From NCBI GenBank assembly GCA_003521145.1, contig DOTL01000042.1, positions 1 through 39,629 of the forward strand: DNA of 39,629 bases. The letters run 5' to 3'. Below the pieces are notes generated by a model. It worked only from the letters and a program-made list of their open reading frames with translations, was not told the origin of the DNA and ran no database searches. Source of the stretch: Streptococcus sp. (GTDB taxonomy: Bacteria > Bacillota > Bacilli > Lactobacillales > Streptococcaceae). Position numbers and translations under genes: made by a program. Shown piece by piece: positions 31,843 through 39,629 of this stretch (its first letter is position 1; the number at the start of each line of letters is the position of its first letter).

Positions 31843-32451
31843 ATGATAGTTAAGATTGATCGAGGTATGATTTGGGTACAGATTATCTATGGACTTATAC
31901 TTCTTATCGCTTCCACCGGTTTATTCTGTTGTTTTCTTATAGATGATTATCGTTTTGGGAATTTTGTGGATAACTCTGTTTCCTTCCTCGTTTTACTAAT
32001 ATTTCTTCATGCTCTGACTAACTTAGTTGATGGTATTATGAGACTTAAAGGTCATAAAAAAATTTTGGAAATTAACAATGATACCTTTATTTATTATGGA
32101 AGATTATGTGGACGGGTCACCTTTGAGATTTCGCTGTCTGAGATTGACTTGGTTATGAAGGATTGGTCAACGCCAATGGATGATGTCAAACACTCATCAA
32201 CTATATACTATATCCTAAAACGTATCTATGATTTCGGGAATATAAGATCTTGGGAAAGGAAGAGGTATAGAGTTTTAAACATTTTTTTCAAAGATAGTAA
32301 AACAGCCTTGAAATATGATAAAAAACTTGGTTATCAGACACGAAGAAAGCGCAAATATGTTGCTGAGACACGAATGATACATATTTCCATCAGTAGTGGA
32401 GAATTTTTCTCCGACCAAGAGATGAATGATTACATAATGAAAGGAAAAATC
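31843..32451 (+). CDS. Membrane protein reading frame running in frame into uvrB
   Basis: From ATG 31843 a 203-residue region with two membrane helices (VQIIYGLILLIASTGLFCCFLI and SVSFLVLLIFLHALTNLVDGIM) and a basic soluble part (about 75-200, PH-like strands followed by RRKRKYV) reads without a stop straight into uvrB. I do not recognise the family. UvrB has no such extension in any bacterium I know. Either this gene lost its own stop codon (or shifted frame) and now makes a fusion, or the two are translated separately. The ribosome site is poor: GAGAAAGGG abuts the ATG. An extended -10 TGTTAAAAT lies about 30 bases upstream. Confidence 0.55.
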
Positions 32452-34443
32452 ATGATAGATAGAAAAGAAGACAACCAATTTCATTTGGTTTCTAAATATG
32501 AACCTTCTGGGGACCAACCTCAGGCCATTGAAGCCTTGGTTGATAATATCGAAGGTGGGGAGAAGGCTCAAATCCTAAAGGGGGCGACAGGGACAGGTAA
32601 GACCTATACCATGAGTCAGGTCATCCAGCGCGTGAATAAACCAACCTTGGTTATCGCCCACAATAAAACCTTAGCAGGTCAGCTTTACGGAGAATTCAAG
32701 GAGTTTTTCCCAGACAATGCTGTGGAATACTTCGTTTCCTACTACGATTTCTATCAGCCAGAGGCCTATGTACCATCATCAGATACCTATATTGAAAAAG
32801 ATAGCTCTGTAAACGATGAAATTGATAAGCTTCGTCACTCGGCAACATCAGCTCTCCTTGAGCGTAATGATGTTATTGTTGTAGCTTCTGTGTCTTGTAT
32901 CTACGGTTTGGGTTCACCCAAAGAATATGCCGATTCAGCAGTCAGCCTTCGTCCAGGTCAAGAAATTTCTCGAGACAAGTTGCTAAATGACCTAGTTGAT
33001 ATCCAGTTTGAGCGAAACGATATTGATTTCCAACGTGGGAAATTCCGTGTCCGCGGTGATGTGGTCGAAATTTTTCCTGCCAGCCGTGATGAACACGCTT
33101 TTCGAGTGGAATTTTTCGGTGATGAGATTGAACGCATCTGTGAGATTGAGAGCTTGACAGGACGCAATCTCGGCGAGGTCGAGCACCTTGTTCTTTTCCC
33201 GGCGACTCACTTTATGACTAATGAAGAGCATATGGAAGAGGCCATCAAGAATATTATGGAAGAGATGGAAGCTCAAGTTAAACAATTTGAAGCTGAGGGT
33301 AAGCTCATCGAGGCTCAACGTATCCGCCAAAGGACAGAATACGATGTTGAAATGCTTCGTGAGATGGGCTACACAAATGGTGTTGAAAACTACTCACGAC
33401 ACATGGATGGTCGAAAAGAGGGCGAGCCACCGTTCACCTTGCTTGATTTCTTCCCAGAAGATTTCCTCATCATGATTGATGAAAGTCACATGACAATGGG
33501 TCAGATTAAGGGAATGTATAACGGGGACCAAGCTCGTAAGAAGATGTTGGTTGATTACGGTTTCCGTTTGCCATCGGCGCTTGATAACCGTCCACTTCGA
33601 CGTGAAGAATTCGAGAGTCATGTGCATCAGATTGTATATGTTTCTGCTACTCCCGGCGACTATGAGATGGAACAGACCGAGACTGTGGTTGAGCAAATCA
33701 TCCGTCCGACAGGGCTTCTTGATCCAGAAGTCGAAGTGCGTCCAACTATGGGTCAAATGGATGACCTCCTTGGTGAAATTAATGCCCGTACTGAAAAAGG
33801 CGAGCGTGTCTTTGTAACTACTTTGACTAAGAAGATGGCTGAAGACTTGACTGACTATCTCAAGGAAATGGGTGTCAAGGTCAAATACATGCACTCTGAC
33901 ATTAAGACTCTAGAGCGTACTGAGATTATCCGCGACCTACGTTTGGGTGTCTTTGATGTTCTTATCGGTATTAACCTTCTTCGTGAGGGAATTGACGTTC
34001 CTGAAGTTAGTCTGGTTGCTATTTTGGATGCTGATAAGGAAGGCTTCCTTCGTAATGAACGTGGACTTATCCAAACAATCGGACGTGCTGCCCGAAATAG
34101 CGAAGGGCATGTTATCATGTATGCGGATAAGATTACAGAGTCTATGCAGAAAGCCATGGATGAAACAGCTCGTCGTCGTGAAATCCAAATGGCTTATAAT
34201 AAGGAGCACGGTATCACTCCGCAAACGATTAAGAAAGAAATTCGTGACCTTATTTCGATTACAAAGGCCAATGAAGCAGAAGTAGCAGAGGCTACTGTGG
34301 ACTACAGTGCTATGAATAAGAAAGAACGCCAAGAAGCCATCAAGAAACTCCAAAAAGAAATGCACGAAGCAGTAGAACTGCTTGACTTTGAATTGGCTGC
34401 ACAAATCCGTGACATGGTGTTAGAACTGAAGAGTATGGATTAG
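32452..34443 (+). CDS. uvrB: UvrABC system protein B
   Basis: A 663-residue nucleotide-excision-repair helicase that receives damaged DNA from UvrA and recruits UvrC. I start it at MIDRKEDNQFHLVSKYEPSGDQP (ATG 32452, AAAGGA upstream), which gives the normal UvrB length and N-terminus. Walker A is GATGTGKT, the beta-hairpin is YYDFYQPEAYVPSSDTYIEKD, and the DEAD-like box is MIDESH. The C-terminal helicase domain has GINLLREGIDVPEVSLVAILDADKEGF and QTIGRAARN. The UVR domain at the end (LLDFELAAQIRDMVLELK) contacts UvrC. The frame is open for 203 codons upstream (see the previous entry). Confidence 0.95.
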   Translation: MIDRKEDNQFHLVSKYEPSGDQPQAIEALVDNIEGGEKAQILKGATGTGKTYTMSQVIQRVNKPTLVIAHNKTLAGQLYGEFKEFFPDNAVEYFVSYYDFYQPEAYVPSSDTYIEKDSSVNDEIDKLRHSATSALLERNDVIVVASVSCIYGLGSPKEYADSAVSLRPGQEISRDKLLNDLVDIQFERNDIDFQRGKFRVRGDVVEIFPASRDEHAFRVEFFGDEIERICEIESLTGRNLGEVEHLVLFPATHFMTNEEHMEEAIKNIMEEMEAQVKQFEAEGKLIEAQRIRQRTEYDVEMLREMGYTNGVENYSRHMDGRKEGEPPFTLLDFFPEDFLIMIDESHMTMGQIKGMYNGDQARKKMLVDYGFRLPSALDNRPLRREEFESHVHQIVYVSATPGDYEMEQTETVVEQIIRPTGLLDPEVEVRPTMGQMDDLLGEINARTEKGERVFVTTLTKKMAEDLTDYLKEMGVKVKYMHSDIKTLERTEIIRDLRLGVFDVLIGINLLREGIDVPEVSLVAILDADKEGFLRNERGLIQTIGRAARNSEGHVIMYADKITESMQKAMDETARRREIQMAYNKEHGITPQTIKKEIRDLISITKANEAEVAEATVDYSAMNKKERQEAIKKLQKEMHEAVELLDFELAAQIRDMVLELKSMD

Positions 34444-34501
34444 AAATACTGAGCCTTAGGTTAACACTTTAACAAGATGGGCTTTAGGAAAAGAGGCAAC
34501 A

Positions 34502-34924
34502 TTGAATTCAAGTTGGTTTAAGACAATCTGTCTTTTTATACCAGATTTGGGGATTTCCTTACTGGTTTATGTTTATTTCCCCACTTTGTATAGAAGTGGA
34601 ATACTGTTTCCGTTTGAGTGTAACTTTCTTCTATGGCCCATCCTGTTTCTTGTCTATAAGCACCAGAGAAAAATGACGGCTTTCTTGTGTTTAAATTTGA
34701 ACCTCTTTGTGTTTCTAACGCATGCTATAGAAGGTATAAAAATTGAAACAGGGGGAGAGTGGGAGAATTATACGCAAATTATTTTTGATTCCCTGTGGAC
34801 GATAAGAAGAGAACTTGTTTGGTTACCAATGTCTGGTTATATATTCTTTATGTTTTTCTATGCTGCTATTTATCTGTATTTGCGACATCGAGAGTCGATT
34901 AAAAACTTATTGTTAAGATTTTAA
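34502..34924 (+). CDS. Small multi-pass membrane protein, unknown function
   Basis: A 140-residue protein with four hydrophobic stretches (ICLFIPDLGISLLVYVYF, FLLWPILFLVYK, AFLCLNLNLFVFLTHAI, YIFFMFFYAAIYLYL). A hydrophilic loop, KIETGGEWENYTQ, lies between the third and fourth. It starts with TTG (34502) behind AGAGG at good spacing. I do not recognise a family. It lies between uvrB and the Nudix gene without an evident terminator and may be part of the uvrB transcript. Confidence 0.65.
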   Translation: MNSSWFKTICLFIPDLGISLLVYVYFPTLYRSGILFPFECNFLLWPILFLVYKHQRKMTAFLCLNLNLFVFLTHAIEGIKIETGGEWENYTQIIFDSLWTIRRELVWLPMSGYIFFMFFYAAIYLYLRHRESIKNLLLRF

Positions 34925-34950
34925 TTGACTGCTTTCTAGAAAGGAACTAT

Positions 34951-35415
34951 ATGTCACGTTCACAAGCAACTATTCTGACCAACATGTGTCTCATCGAAGA
35001 TGGTCATGGAAATATTGTCATGCAAATCCGAGATCCCAAGCGTTATTCTTGGTCGGGAGCTGCCTTGCCAGGGGGTCATATCGAAGCACACGAGGGGCTA
35101 GTTGAGTCAGTTATTCGTGAAGTCAAGGAAGAAACTGGATTGACCATTAAAAATCCTAAATTGGTTGGTATGAAGCATTGGTACACAACAGATGACGAGC
35201 GTTATCTCGTTTTCCTCTATAGAACTTCAGACTTTGAAGGTGACATTCATTCGACAGAAGAGGGAGAAATTCGCTGGGTTGCCAGGGAGGATGTGCCTAA
35301 GATGGAGCTAGCCTATGACATGCTCAACCTCTTACGCGTGTTTGAAGAGGATCAGCTCTCTGAACTTTTCTATCGTGAGCGTCTCGAAAATGACTTTATC
35401 CGAGAATTTTGGTAA
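34951..35415 (+). CDS. Nudix hydrolase (MutT/8-oxo-dGTPase-like)
   Basis: A 154-residue Nudix protein. The box GGHIEAHEGLVESVIREVKEETGL fits GX5EX7REUXEEXGU fully, so it should hydrolyse a nucleoside-diphosphate derivative with magnesium. Streptococcal relatives near uvrB are called MutX/8-oxo-dGTP diphosphatase, which would fit a repair context. The substrate is inferred only. GAAAGGAA precedes the ATG, and a long terminator follows. Confidence 0.87.
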   Translation: MSRSQATILTNMCLIEDGHGNIVMQIRDPKRYSWSGAALPGGHIEAHEGLVESVIREVKEETGLTIKNPKLVGMKHWYTTDDERYLVFLYRTSDFEGDIHSTEEGEIRWVAREDVPKMELAYDMLNLLRVFEEDQLSELFYRERLENDFIREFW

Positions 35416-35421
35416 AAAATG

Positions 35422-35454
35422 AACTATTTATTCAAATGAATGAATAGTTTTTTT
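35422..35454 (+). terminator. Terminator after the Nudix gene
   Basis: Twelve-pair stem AACTATTTATTC (35422-35433) with GAATGAATAGTT (35438-35449), AAAT loop, then a T-run. Confidence 0.85.
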
Positions 35455-35561
35455 GTCTTTAAAAACAGACAGAAAGCTTAAATTAAACGATCTTTATATT
35501 TTGTAAAGATGATAAAATTAATAAAAATAAAAATTACAATCAATAAAAGTCCATTTTTTCA

Positions 35562-35590
35562 TTGACAAATGCATAATAATGCATTATTAT
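35562..35590 (+). promoter_or_regulatory. Promoter of the first binding-lipoprotein gene with an 18-bp palindrome
   Basis: TTGACA (35562-35567), 17 bases and TATTAT (35585-35590). The perfect palindrome ATAATAATGCATTATTAT occupies 35573-35590, from mid-spacer to the end of the -10. A regulator bound here would block RNA polymerase. A second inverted repeat, ATCTTTA / TAAAGAT, lies at 35490-35510. Confidence 0.65.
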
Positions 35591-35628
35591 ACTTACATAA
35601 GTTAATAAATATAGAAAAGAGATTTATT

Positions 35629-36441
35629 ATGAAAACATGGAGAAAACTTTTGTTGGGATTTGCAGGGATCTTCGCTTTGACCGCTTTAGCGGCCTGTTCT
35701 TCGTCGAAGGACACTTTGGAAAAGGTACAAGATAAAGGGACATTGACAGTTGCTCTTAATCCTCACTTTGCTCCTTTTGAATTTAAGACAATACAAAATG
35801 GTAAGGATACGATTGTTGGGGCAGATGTCGAAATTGCTAAGGCTATCGCAGATGAGCTTGGCGTAAAAGTCAAATTCTCTGAAATGTCTTTTGATAATGT
35901 CTTAGCCAATGTTCAATCTGGTAAAGCAGACATCGCCATTTCCGGAATCTCAGCTACTAAAGAACGTCAGAAAACTTTTGATTTTTCAGATACCTACTAT
36001 GAGTCTGAAACGGTTCTTGTTGTCAAAAAAGATGCGACAGGAACTTACAAAGAAACAGGTGATTTTGCTAAAAAATCAGTAGCTGTTCAAAAAGGTTCTA
36101 TTCAAGAAAATATCACCAAAGCCAACTTATCAGATGCTAATATGGTTTCCTTGGCACAACCTGGCGAAGCTATCAATGAATTGAAGTCTGGTCAAGTTGA
36201 AGGAGTAGTTCTTGAAAAAGCCATTGCCAAAGGTTATGTAGACCAAAACAGTGACCTAGCTGTGTCAGATATTGCACTCAAGTCTGATTCAAAAGATGCC
36301 TATGCCGTAGCAATGCCTAAAGGAAGCGATAAGCTAAAAGCCAAGGTTAATAAGGTTATCGCTAAACTTAAAAAAGAAGGTAAAATTGACAGCTATGTTC
36401 AAGATGCCTACACTCTTTCACTTAAGAGTTCTAGCAAATAA
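35629..36441 (+). CDS. Amino-acid ABC transporter substrate-binding lipoprotein 1
   Basis: A 270-residue extracellular binding lipoprotein. It has a signal peptide with the lipobox LAAC (FALTALAACSSSK), then a family 3 solute-binding domain. Seen are FAPFEFKT, VGADVEIAKAIADELGVKVKF, SFDNVLANVQSGKADIAI, and RQKTFDFSDTYYES. An upstream in-frame ATG at 35569 lies inside the promoter, so the start is ATG 35629. It has two close paralogues in the window (36453, 38680), and no permease or ATPase gene lies beside any of them. Family 3 proteins bind polar or sulphur amino acids; which one is not readable. Confidence 0.9.
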   Translation: MKTWRKLLLGFAGIFALTALAACSSSKDTLEKVQDKGTLTVALNPHFAPFEFKTIQNGKDTIVGADVEIAKAIADELGVKVKFSEMSFDNVLANVQSGKADIAISGISATKERQKTFDFSDTYYESETVLVVKKDATGTYKETGDFAKKSVAVQKGSIQENITKANLSDANMVSLAQPGEAINELKSGQVEGVVLEKAIAKGYVDQNSDLAVSDIALKSDSKDAYAVAMPKGSDKLKAKVNKVIAKLKKEGKIDSYVQDAYTLSLKSSSK

Positions 36442-36452
36442 GGAGTTATTAT

Positions 36453-37250
36453 ATGAAGAAATTTTGGTTTATCCTTACAGCCCTAGTCGCTACCTGCTTT
36501 CTAGTTGCCTGTAGCGGAAGTCAGGGAGTAAGTCCCAAAACGATTCAGGAAAAGAAGAAAATTGTCGTGGCGACAGAATCTGAATTCGCGCCTTTCGAGT
36601 TCAAATCGTTGGTTAACGGCAAAGATACGCTAGCTGGAGCAGACATCGAGTTGGCCAAAGCTATCGGTGAGAAACTCGGCGTAAAGGTTGAATTTTCCGT
36701 GATGTCTTTTGATAATGTTCTTGCTAACGTGCAAAGTGGTAAAGCGGATATCGCCATTGCAGGGATTTCGGTGACAGATGAACGTAAGAAGGTTTATGAT
36801 TTTTCAGACAGCTACTATACGTCAGAGAATGTAGTGATTGTAAAAAAAGACAAGATAAATGACTATACAAGCACTGATAGTCTCGCAAAACAAACTGTCG
36901 GTACGCAAAAAGGGTCTGTTCAAGAAACCGTTGCTAAGAAACAAATTTCAAAGGCAAGTGTAGTATCACTGGCTTCAAATGGCGAAATGATTAATGAACT
37001 CAAGTCAGGACAGCTTCAAGCAGTTGTACTTGAGAAGGCCATTGCAGAAGGTTATATCGCTCAAAATGATGATTTAACCCTTCCCAACTTTAACCTCAAG
37101 TCAGATGGTTCAGATGCTTATGCAGTCGCAACACGTAAGGGGTCAGATGACTTGCTTAAAGAAATCAATACCGTCATCAAAGAGACTAAAGACTCTGGAA
37201 AATTTGACCAATGGTTAAAAGAAGCATCAACCTACAAACAAAGTAAGTAA
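36453..37250 (+). CDS. Amino-acid ABC transporter substrate-binding lipoprotein 2
   Basis: A 265-residue paralogue of the preceding gene, 11 bases downstream and probably co-transcribed. The signal peptide ends in lipobox LVAC (TCFLVACSGSQ). The same domain landmarks are present: FAPFEFKS, LAGADIELAKAIGEKLG, SFDNVLANVQSGKADIAIAG and YDFSDSYYTSENV. Differences from its neighbours lie mostly in the second lobe. It likely came from tandem duplication followed by divergence. Confidence 0.9.
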   Translation: MKKFWFILTALVATCFLVACSGSQGVSPKTIQEKKKIVVATESEFAPFEFKSLVNGKDTLAGADIELAKAIGEKLGVKVEFSVMSFDNVLANVQSGKADIAIAGISVTDERKKVYDFSDSYYTSENVVIVKKDKINDYTSTDSLAKQTVGTQKGSVQETVAKKQISKASVVSLASNGEMINELKSGQLQAVVLEKAIAEGYIAQNDDLTLPNFNLKSDGSDAYAVATRKGSDDLLKEINTVIKETKDSGKFDQWLKEASTYKQSK

Positions 37251-37383
37251 ATTTAAAACTTTCTTTTAGAAAACTCCCTAGTACCAGAAAAGAGTCAATT
37301 TCAGGTGCTTTCATCAATGGCGGAAAGTCTCGTTTGGTGCTCGCTTTACTCACTTAAGGGGAGTCGCAAAAATTCTTAAATCT

Positions 37384-37407
37384 AAATGGGGCAATGCCCC
37401 ATTTTTT
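37384..37407 (+). terminator. Terminator after the second binding-lipoprotein gene
   Basis: AAATGGGGC (37384-37392), AAT loop, GCCCCATTT (37396-37404), followed by further T residues. The 130 bases before it contain self-complementary stretches but no gene I can support. Confidence 0.8.
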
Positions 37408-37452
37408 ATTGAATTCTCTGCTAAAAACAGTTATTATCAAAGTAGGTAAGTC

Positions 37453-37461
37453 TGTTAAAAT
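37453..37461 (+). promoter_or_regulatory. Extended -10 promoter of the aminotransferase gene
   Basis: TGTTAAAAT with TAAAAT at 37456-37461. AAGGAG precedes the ATG at 37509. Confidence 0.5.
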
Positions 37462-37508
37462 AGACAAATGACATCGTATAGAGTGCTTAAAAAAAGCAAG
37501 GAGAAACT

Positions 37509-38618
37509 ATGAAGCTACCACGTTTTGGTGTTGAAGAATGGCTTAATGTCAATGAAAAATCTGCCATATATGATATCGCAGGAGTTTCAATTAAGGCCCT
37601 CACAATGGAAGAATTATTTGACTTGGCAGGCCTTGATAAGGAAGTCTTTTTCGCTCAACTACTAAAGAAAAAGATGGATTACGGCTGGATTGAAGGGTCA
37701 CCAGAGTTCAAAACTCAAGTGGCTAGCTTATACAAGAACATGCCGGTTGATAATATCCTCCAAACCAATGGGGCAACGGGAGCGACGATGTTATCCCTTT
37801 ACGCTCTTATTGAGCCTGAAGACCATGTCATCTCCATGTACCCCACCTATCAGCAGCTTTATGACATTCCTAAGTCACTAGGAGCAGATGTGGACCTATG
37901 GGAGATTGAGGAGGACAAGAACTGGTTGCCCGACTTAGACCAACTCCGTCGTCTGATTCGTCCTAATACCAAGATGATCTGTATTAACAACGCCAACAAT
38001 CCTACTGGTGCCCTTATGGACGCTGCTTACCTTGAGGAGTTAGTGGCTATCGCTAAAGAAGTAGATGCCTATATCTTCTCAGATGAGATTTATCGTAGTT
38101 TTGACCAACCTGCACCTTCTATTGTGGATTTGTATGAAAAGGGCATTGCCGTCAACAGCCTTTCAAAGACCTACTCCATTCCCGGTATTCGTGTGGGCTG
38201 GGTAGCTTCTAACACCGAGGTTGCGGACATTCTGCGTGACTACCGTGACTACACGATGATTTGTGCGGGTGTCTTTGATGATATGGTAGCTACCCTTGTT
38301 TTGGAAAATAAAGAGACCATTTTGAAACGCAACCGTCAGATTTTAGAGGAAAACCTAGCCCTTATGGATGCCTGGATTGCTAAAGAACCTAAGGCGTCTT
38401 GGATTAGGCCTGCTAGTGTTTCCACCTCTTTCGTCAAATTAGATGTGAATCGTCCTATCGAAGATTTTGCCTCAGAGCTTCTTCAGGACTATGGTGTGCT
38501 TGTGGTTCCGGGTAACCGTTTTGACAAGGAGTCCCATGTCCGCATCGGTTATTGTTGTGATAAGGACGTCCTTGAAAAGGGCTTAGAAAAATTGTCGAAA
38601 TTTCTTAATAAATATTGA
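37509..38618 (+). CDS. Class I/II PLP-dependent aminotransferase
   Basis: A 369-residue fold-type I aminotransferase. The PLP lysine is Lys220 in NSLSKTYSIPGIRVGW. The NNANNPTGALMD segment binds the cofactor ring, SDEIYR holds the PLP aspartate and tyrosine, and HVRIGYC near the end has the carboxylate-binding arginine. It begins with the unusual N-terminus MKLPRFGVEEWLNVNEKSAIYDIAG shared by a streptococcal and lactobacillar subgroup whose substrate I do not know. Its place between amino-acid-binding lipoproteins suggests it works on an imported amino acid. Confidence 0.85.
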   Translation: MKLPRFGVEEWLNVNEKSAIYDIAGVSIKALTMEELFDLAGLDKEVFFAQLLKKKMDYGWIEGSPEFKTQVASLYKNMPVDNILQTNGATGATMLSLYALIEPEDHVISMYPTYQQLYDIPKSLGADVDLWEIEEDKNWLPDLDQLRRLIRPNTKMICINNANNPTGALMDAAYLEELVAIAKEVDAYIFSDEIYRSFDQPAPSIVDLYEKGIAVNSLSKTYSIPGIRVGWVASNTEVADILRDYRDYTMICAGVFDDMVATLVLENKETILKRNRQILEENLALMDAWIAKEPKASWIRPASVSTSFVKLDVNRPIEDFASELLQDYGVLVVPGNRFDKESHVRIGYCCDKDVLEKGLEKLSKFLNKY

Positions 38619-38643
38619 CAATGCTACTAATTTTAAGTAAAAT
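38615..38643 (+). promoter_or_regulatory. Promoter of the third binding-lipoprotein gene
   Basis: TTGACA (38615-38620) overlaps the aminotransferase stop codon. After 17 bases comes TAAAAT (38638-38643). Confidence 0.7.
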
Positions 38644-38679
38644 AAACAAGAAAAAATTATATTTATACAGGAGTTTCTT

Positions 38680-39474
38680 ATGAAAAAACTTTTCCTCGGA
38701 GCTATGGCTCTCTTTGCTGCTGTAACTTTGGTAGCATGTGGGTCAAAAAAAGACTCTTACGAATCTATTAAAGAAAATAAAAAACTTGTCGTAGCTATCA
38801 GTCCAGACTATGCACCATTTGAGTTCAAAACTTTGGTCGACGGTAAAGACCAAGTTGTCGGTTCAGACATCAAGTTGGCACAAGCTATCGCTGATGAACT
38901 TGGGGTTAAACTTGAAGTGACAACAATGAGCTTTGACAATGTCCTTTCTAGTCTTCAAGCTGGTAAGGCTGATATTGCCATCTCTGGTATCTCAGTGACT
39001 GATGAACGTAAGAAAACATTCGAGTTCTCAGATCCTTACTACGAAACACAAAATGCTATCATCGTTCGTAAAGATCAAGAATCTACCTACTCAAGCTTAG
39101 ATGCTTTCAAGGGTAAAAAAGTAGCTGTTCAAAAAGGTACTATCGAAGAAGGACTTGCTAAGAAACAGTTGAAAGACTCAATAGTCGTATCACTTACAGC
39201 AATGGGTGAAGCTATTAACGAAGTTAAGTCTGGCCAAGTTGAAGCTGTTGACCTTGAAAAACCAGTAGCAGAAGGTTACGTGGCACAAAATCCAGATTTG
39301 GCTTTGGCAAGTGTTGCCCTCAAAGTTGATGATGGTGATGCTAAAGCAGTCGCTATGGCTAAAGGCAATGACAAATTGAAAGAAGCAGTAAACAAGGTTA
39401 TCAAGAAATTGAAAGACAATGGTACTTACGATGAGTACATCAAGGATGCTTCTAAATATACCGCAGTTGAATAA
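38680..39474 (+). CDS. Amino-acid ABC transporter substrate-binding lipoprotein 3
   Basis: A 264-residue family 3 binding lipoprotein, paralogous to 35629 and 36453. The lipobox is LVAC (AVTLVACGSKK). Landmarks are YAPFEFKT, VGSDIKLAQAIADELGVKLEV, SFDNVLSSLQAGKADIAISG and FEFSDPYYETQN. Codon use is more biased towards preferred codons than in the other two, which suggests high expression. It has its own TTGACA promoter, CAGGAG ribosome site and terminator. No permease or ATPase gene follows in the window. Confidence 0.9.
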   Translation: MKKLFLGAMALFAAVTLVACGSKKDSYESIKENKKLVVAISPDYAPFEFKTLVDGKDQVVGSDIKLAQAIADELGVKLEVTTMSFDNVLSSLQAGKADIAISGISVTDERKKTFEFSDPYYETQNAIIVRKDQESTYSSLDAFKGKKVAVQKGTIEEGLAKKQLKDSIVVSLTAMGEAINEVKSGQVEAVDLEKPVAEGYVAQNPDLALASVALKVDDGDAKAVAMAKGNDKLKEAVNKVIKKLKDNGTYDEYIKDASKYTAVE

Positions 39475-39481
39475 AAGAGAG

Positions 39482-39508
39482 ACTAGAGGATAATTCCTCT
39501 AGTTTTTT
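39482..39508 (+). terminator. Terminator after the third binding-lipoprotein gene
   Basis: ACTAGAGGA (39482-39490), TAAT loop, TCCTCTAGT (39495-39503), then a T-run. Confidence 0.85.
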
Positions 39509-39578
39509 GTATGGCGAGGCCTTTGATAATGTCCCATAAGGCTAAAAAATAGCATTGACCCCAAATTTCAAGTTGAAA

Positions 39579-39629
39579 TTAGCCACCCATAAGAAATTCA
39601 CTCGGCGACTTGTAGTCCAAGCATTTTTT
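39579..39629 (-). mobile_element. IS30-family transposase, C-terminal end (partial)
   Basis: Read on the minus strand from the window edge: KKCLDYKSPSEFLMGG and stop at 39581-39579. This is the C-terminal pattern of IS30-family transposases (normally RPRKCLxxKTPxE). The body lies outside the window. The element's terminal repeat should lie between about 39509 and 39578, but I could not fix its boundary. Confidence 0.6.

Noticed and set aside
37312..37380. A 20-codon frame MAESLVWCSLYSLKGSRKNS
   Set aside because: It has no ribosome site or promoter and no recognisable family; most likely chance.
37260..37407. A T-box or other amino-acid riboswitch ahead of the aminotransferase
   Set aside because: The T-box core GGGTGG with AAC is absent, and the aminotransferase promoter lies after the terminator, so the structure belongs to the upstream transcript.

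Overview
The window looks like chromosome of a low-GC lactic streptococcus of the salivarius group, most likely Streptococcus thermophilus. This rests on the gene content (serC-serA, lrgAB, gyrB, ezrA, serB, obgE, glnQ/glnPH, uvrB), on a CRISPR repeat that matches the S. thermophilus CRISPR3 repeat as I remember it, on several frameshifted genes of the kind common in dairy strains, and on insertion-sequence ends at both edges. Species assignment is from memory of these families, not from a search.

Layout. 1-145 is the end of an insertion sequence (ISL3-like) with the first codons of its transposase. 359-2713 holds a frameshifted stomatin/prohibitin-family gene, glyoxalase gloA (minus strand) and a decayed ROK sugar kinase. 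2868-6667 is the serine block serC - GNAT acetyltransferase - serA, then a methylguanine-DNA methyltransferase and an ArsC/Spx-like protein. A tRNA-Thr(GGT) stands at 6726-6796. 6949-8011 is lrgAB; 8097-13190 is HAD protein, gyrB, ezrA and serB.

13241-21163 is a complete type II-A CRISPR-Cas locus: tracrRNA (minus strand), cas9, cas1, cas2, csn2 with overlapping or touching ends, a leader with its own promoter, and 21 repeats with 20 spacers of 30 bp. The catalytic residues of Cas9 and Cas1 are present. The main observation is that Cas9 is a mosaic. Residues 1 to about 1100 follow the S. thermophilus CRISPR3 Cas9, while the C-terminal PAM-interacting part (about 1101-1367) follows the S. pyogenes Cas9 instead, including the Arg-Lys-Arg PAM-reading triplet. 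The predicted PAM is therefore NGG rather than the NGGNG known for the standard CRISPR3 enzyme.

21232-27625 holds an orphan HicB-like protein, an EamA transporter, a small putative lipoprotein, an OsmC-like protein, a broken thioesterase, a GyrI-domain protein, rsuA, a 42-residue membrane peptide gene, obgE and a small conserved gene. 27699-30637 (minus) is a glutamine-type ABC transporter. 30837-35415 has a CPBP membrane protease, uvrB fused in frame to an upstream membrane-protein reading frame, a small membrane protein and a Nudix hydrolase. 35629-39474 carries three paralogous amino-acid-binding lipoproteins with an aminotransferase between the second and third. The window ends in the C-terminus of an IS30-like transposase on the minus strand.

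Working together: the Cas genes form one operon that immunises against phage and plasmids. The serine genes give phosphoserine-pathway biosynthesis (SerA, SerC, SerB), although serB is split off about 7 kb downstream. The amino-acid transport genes fit an organism that feeds on peptides and amino acids in milk.
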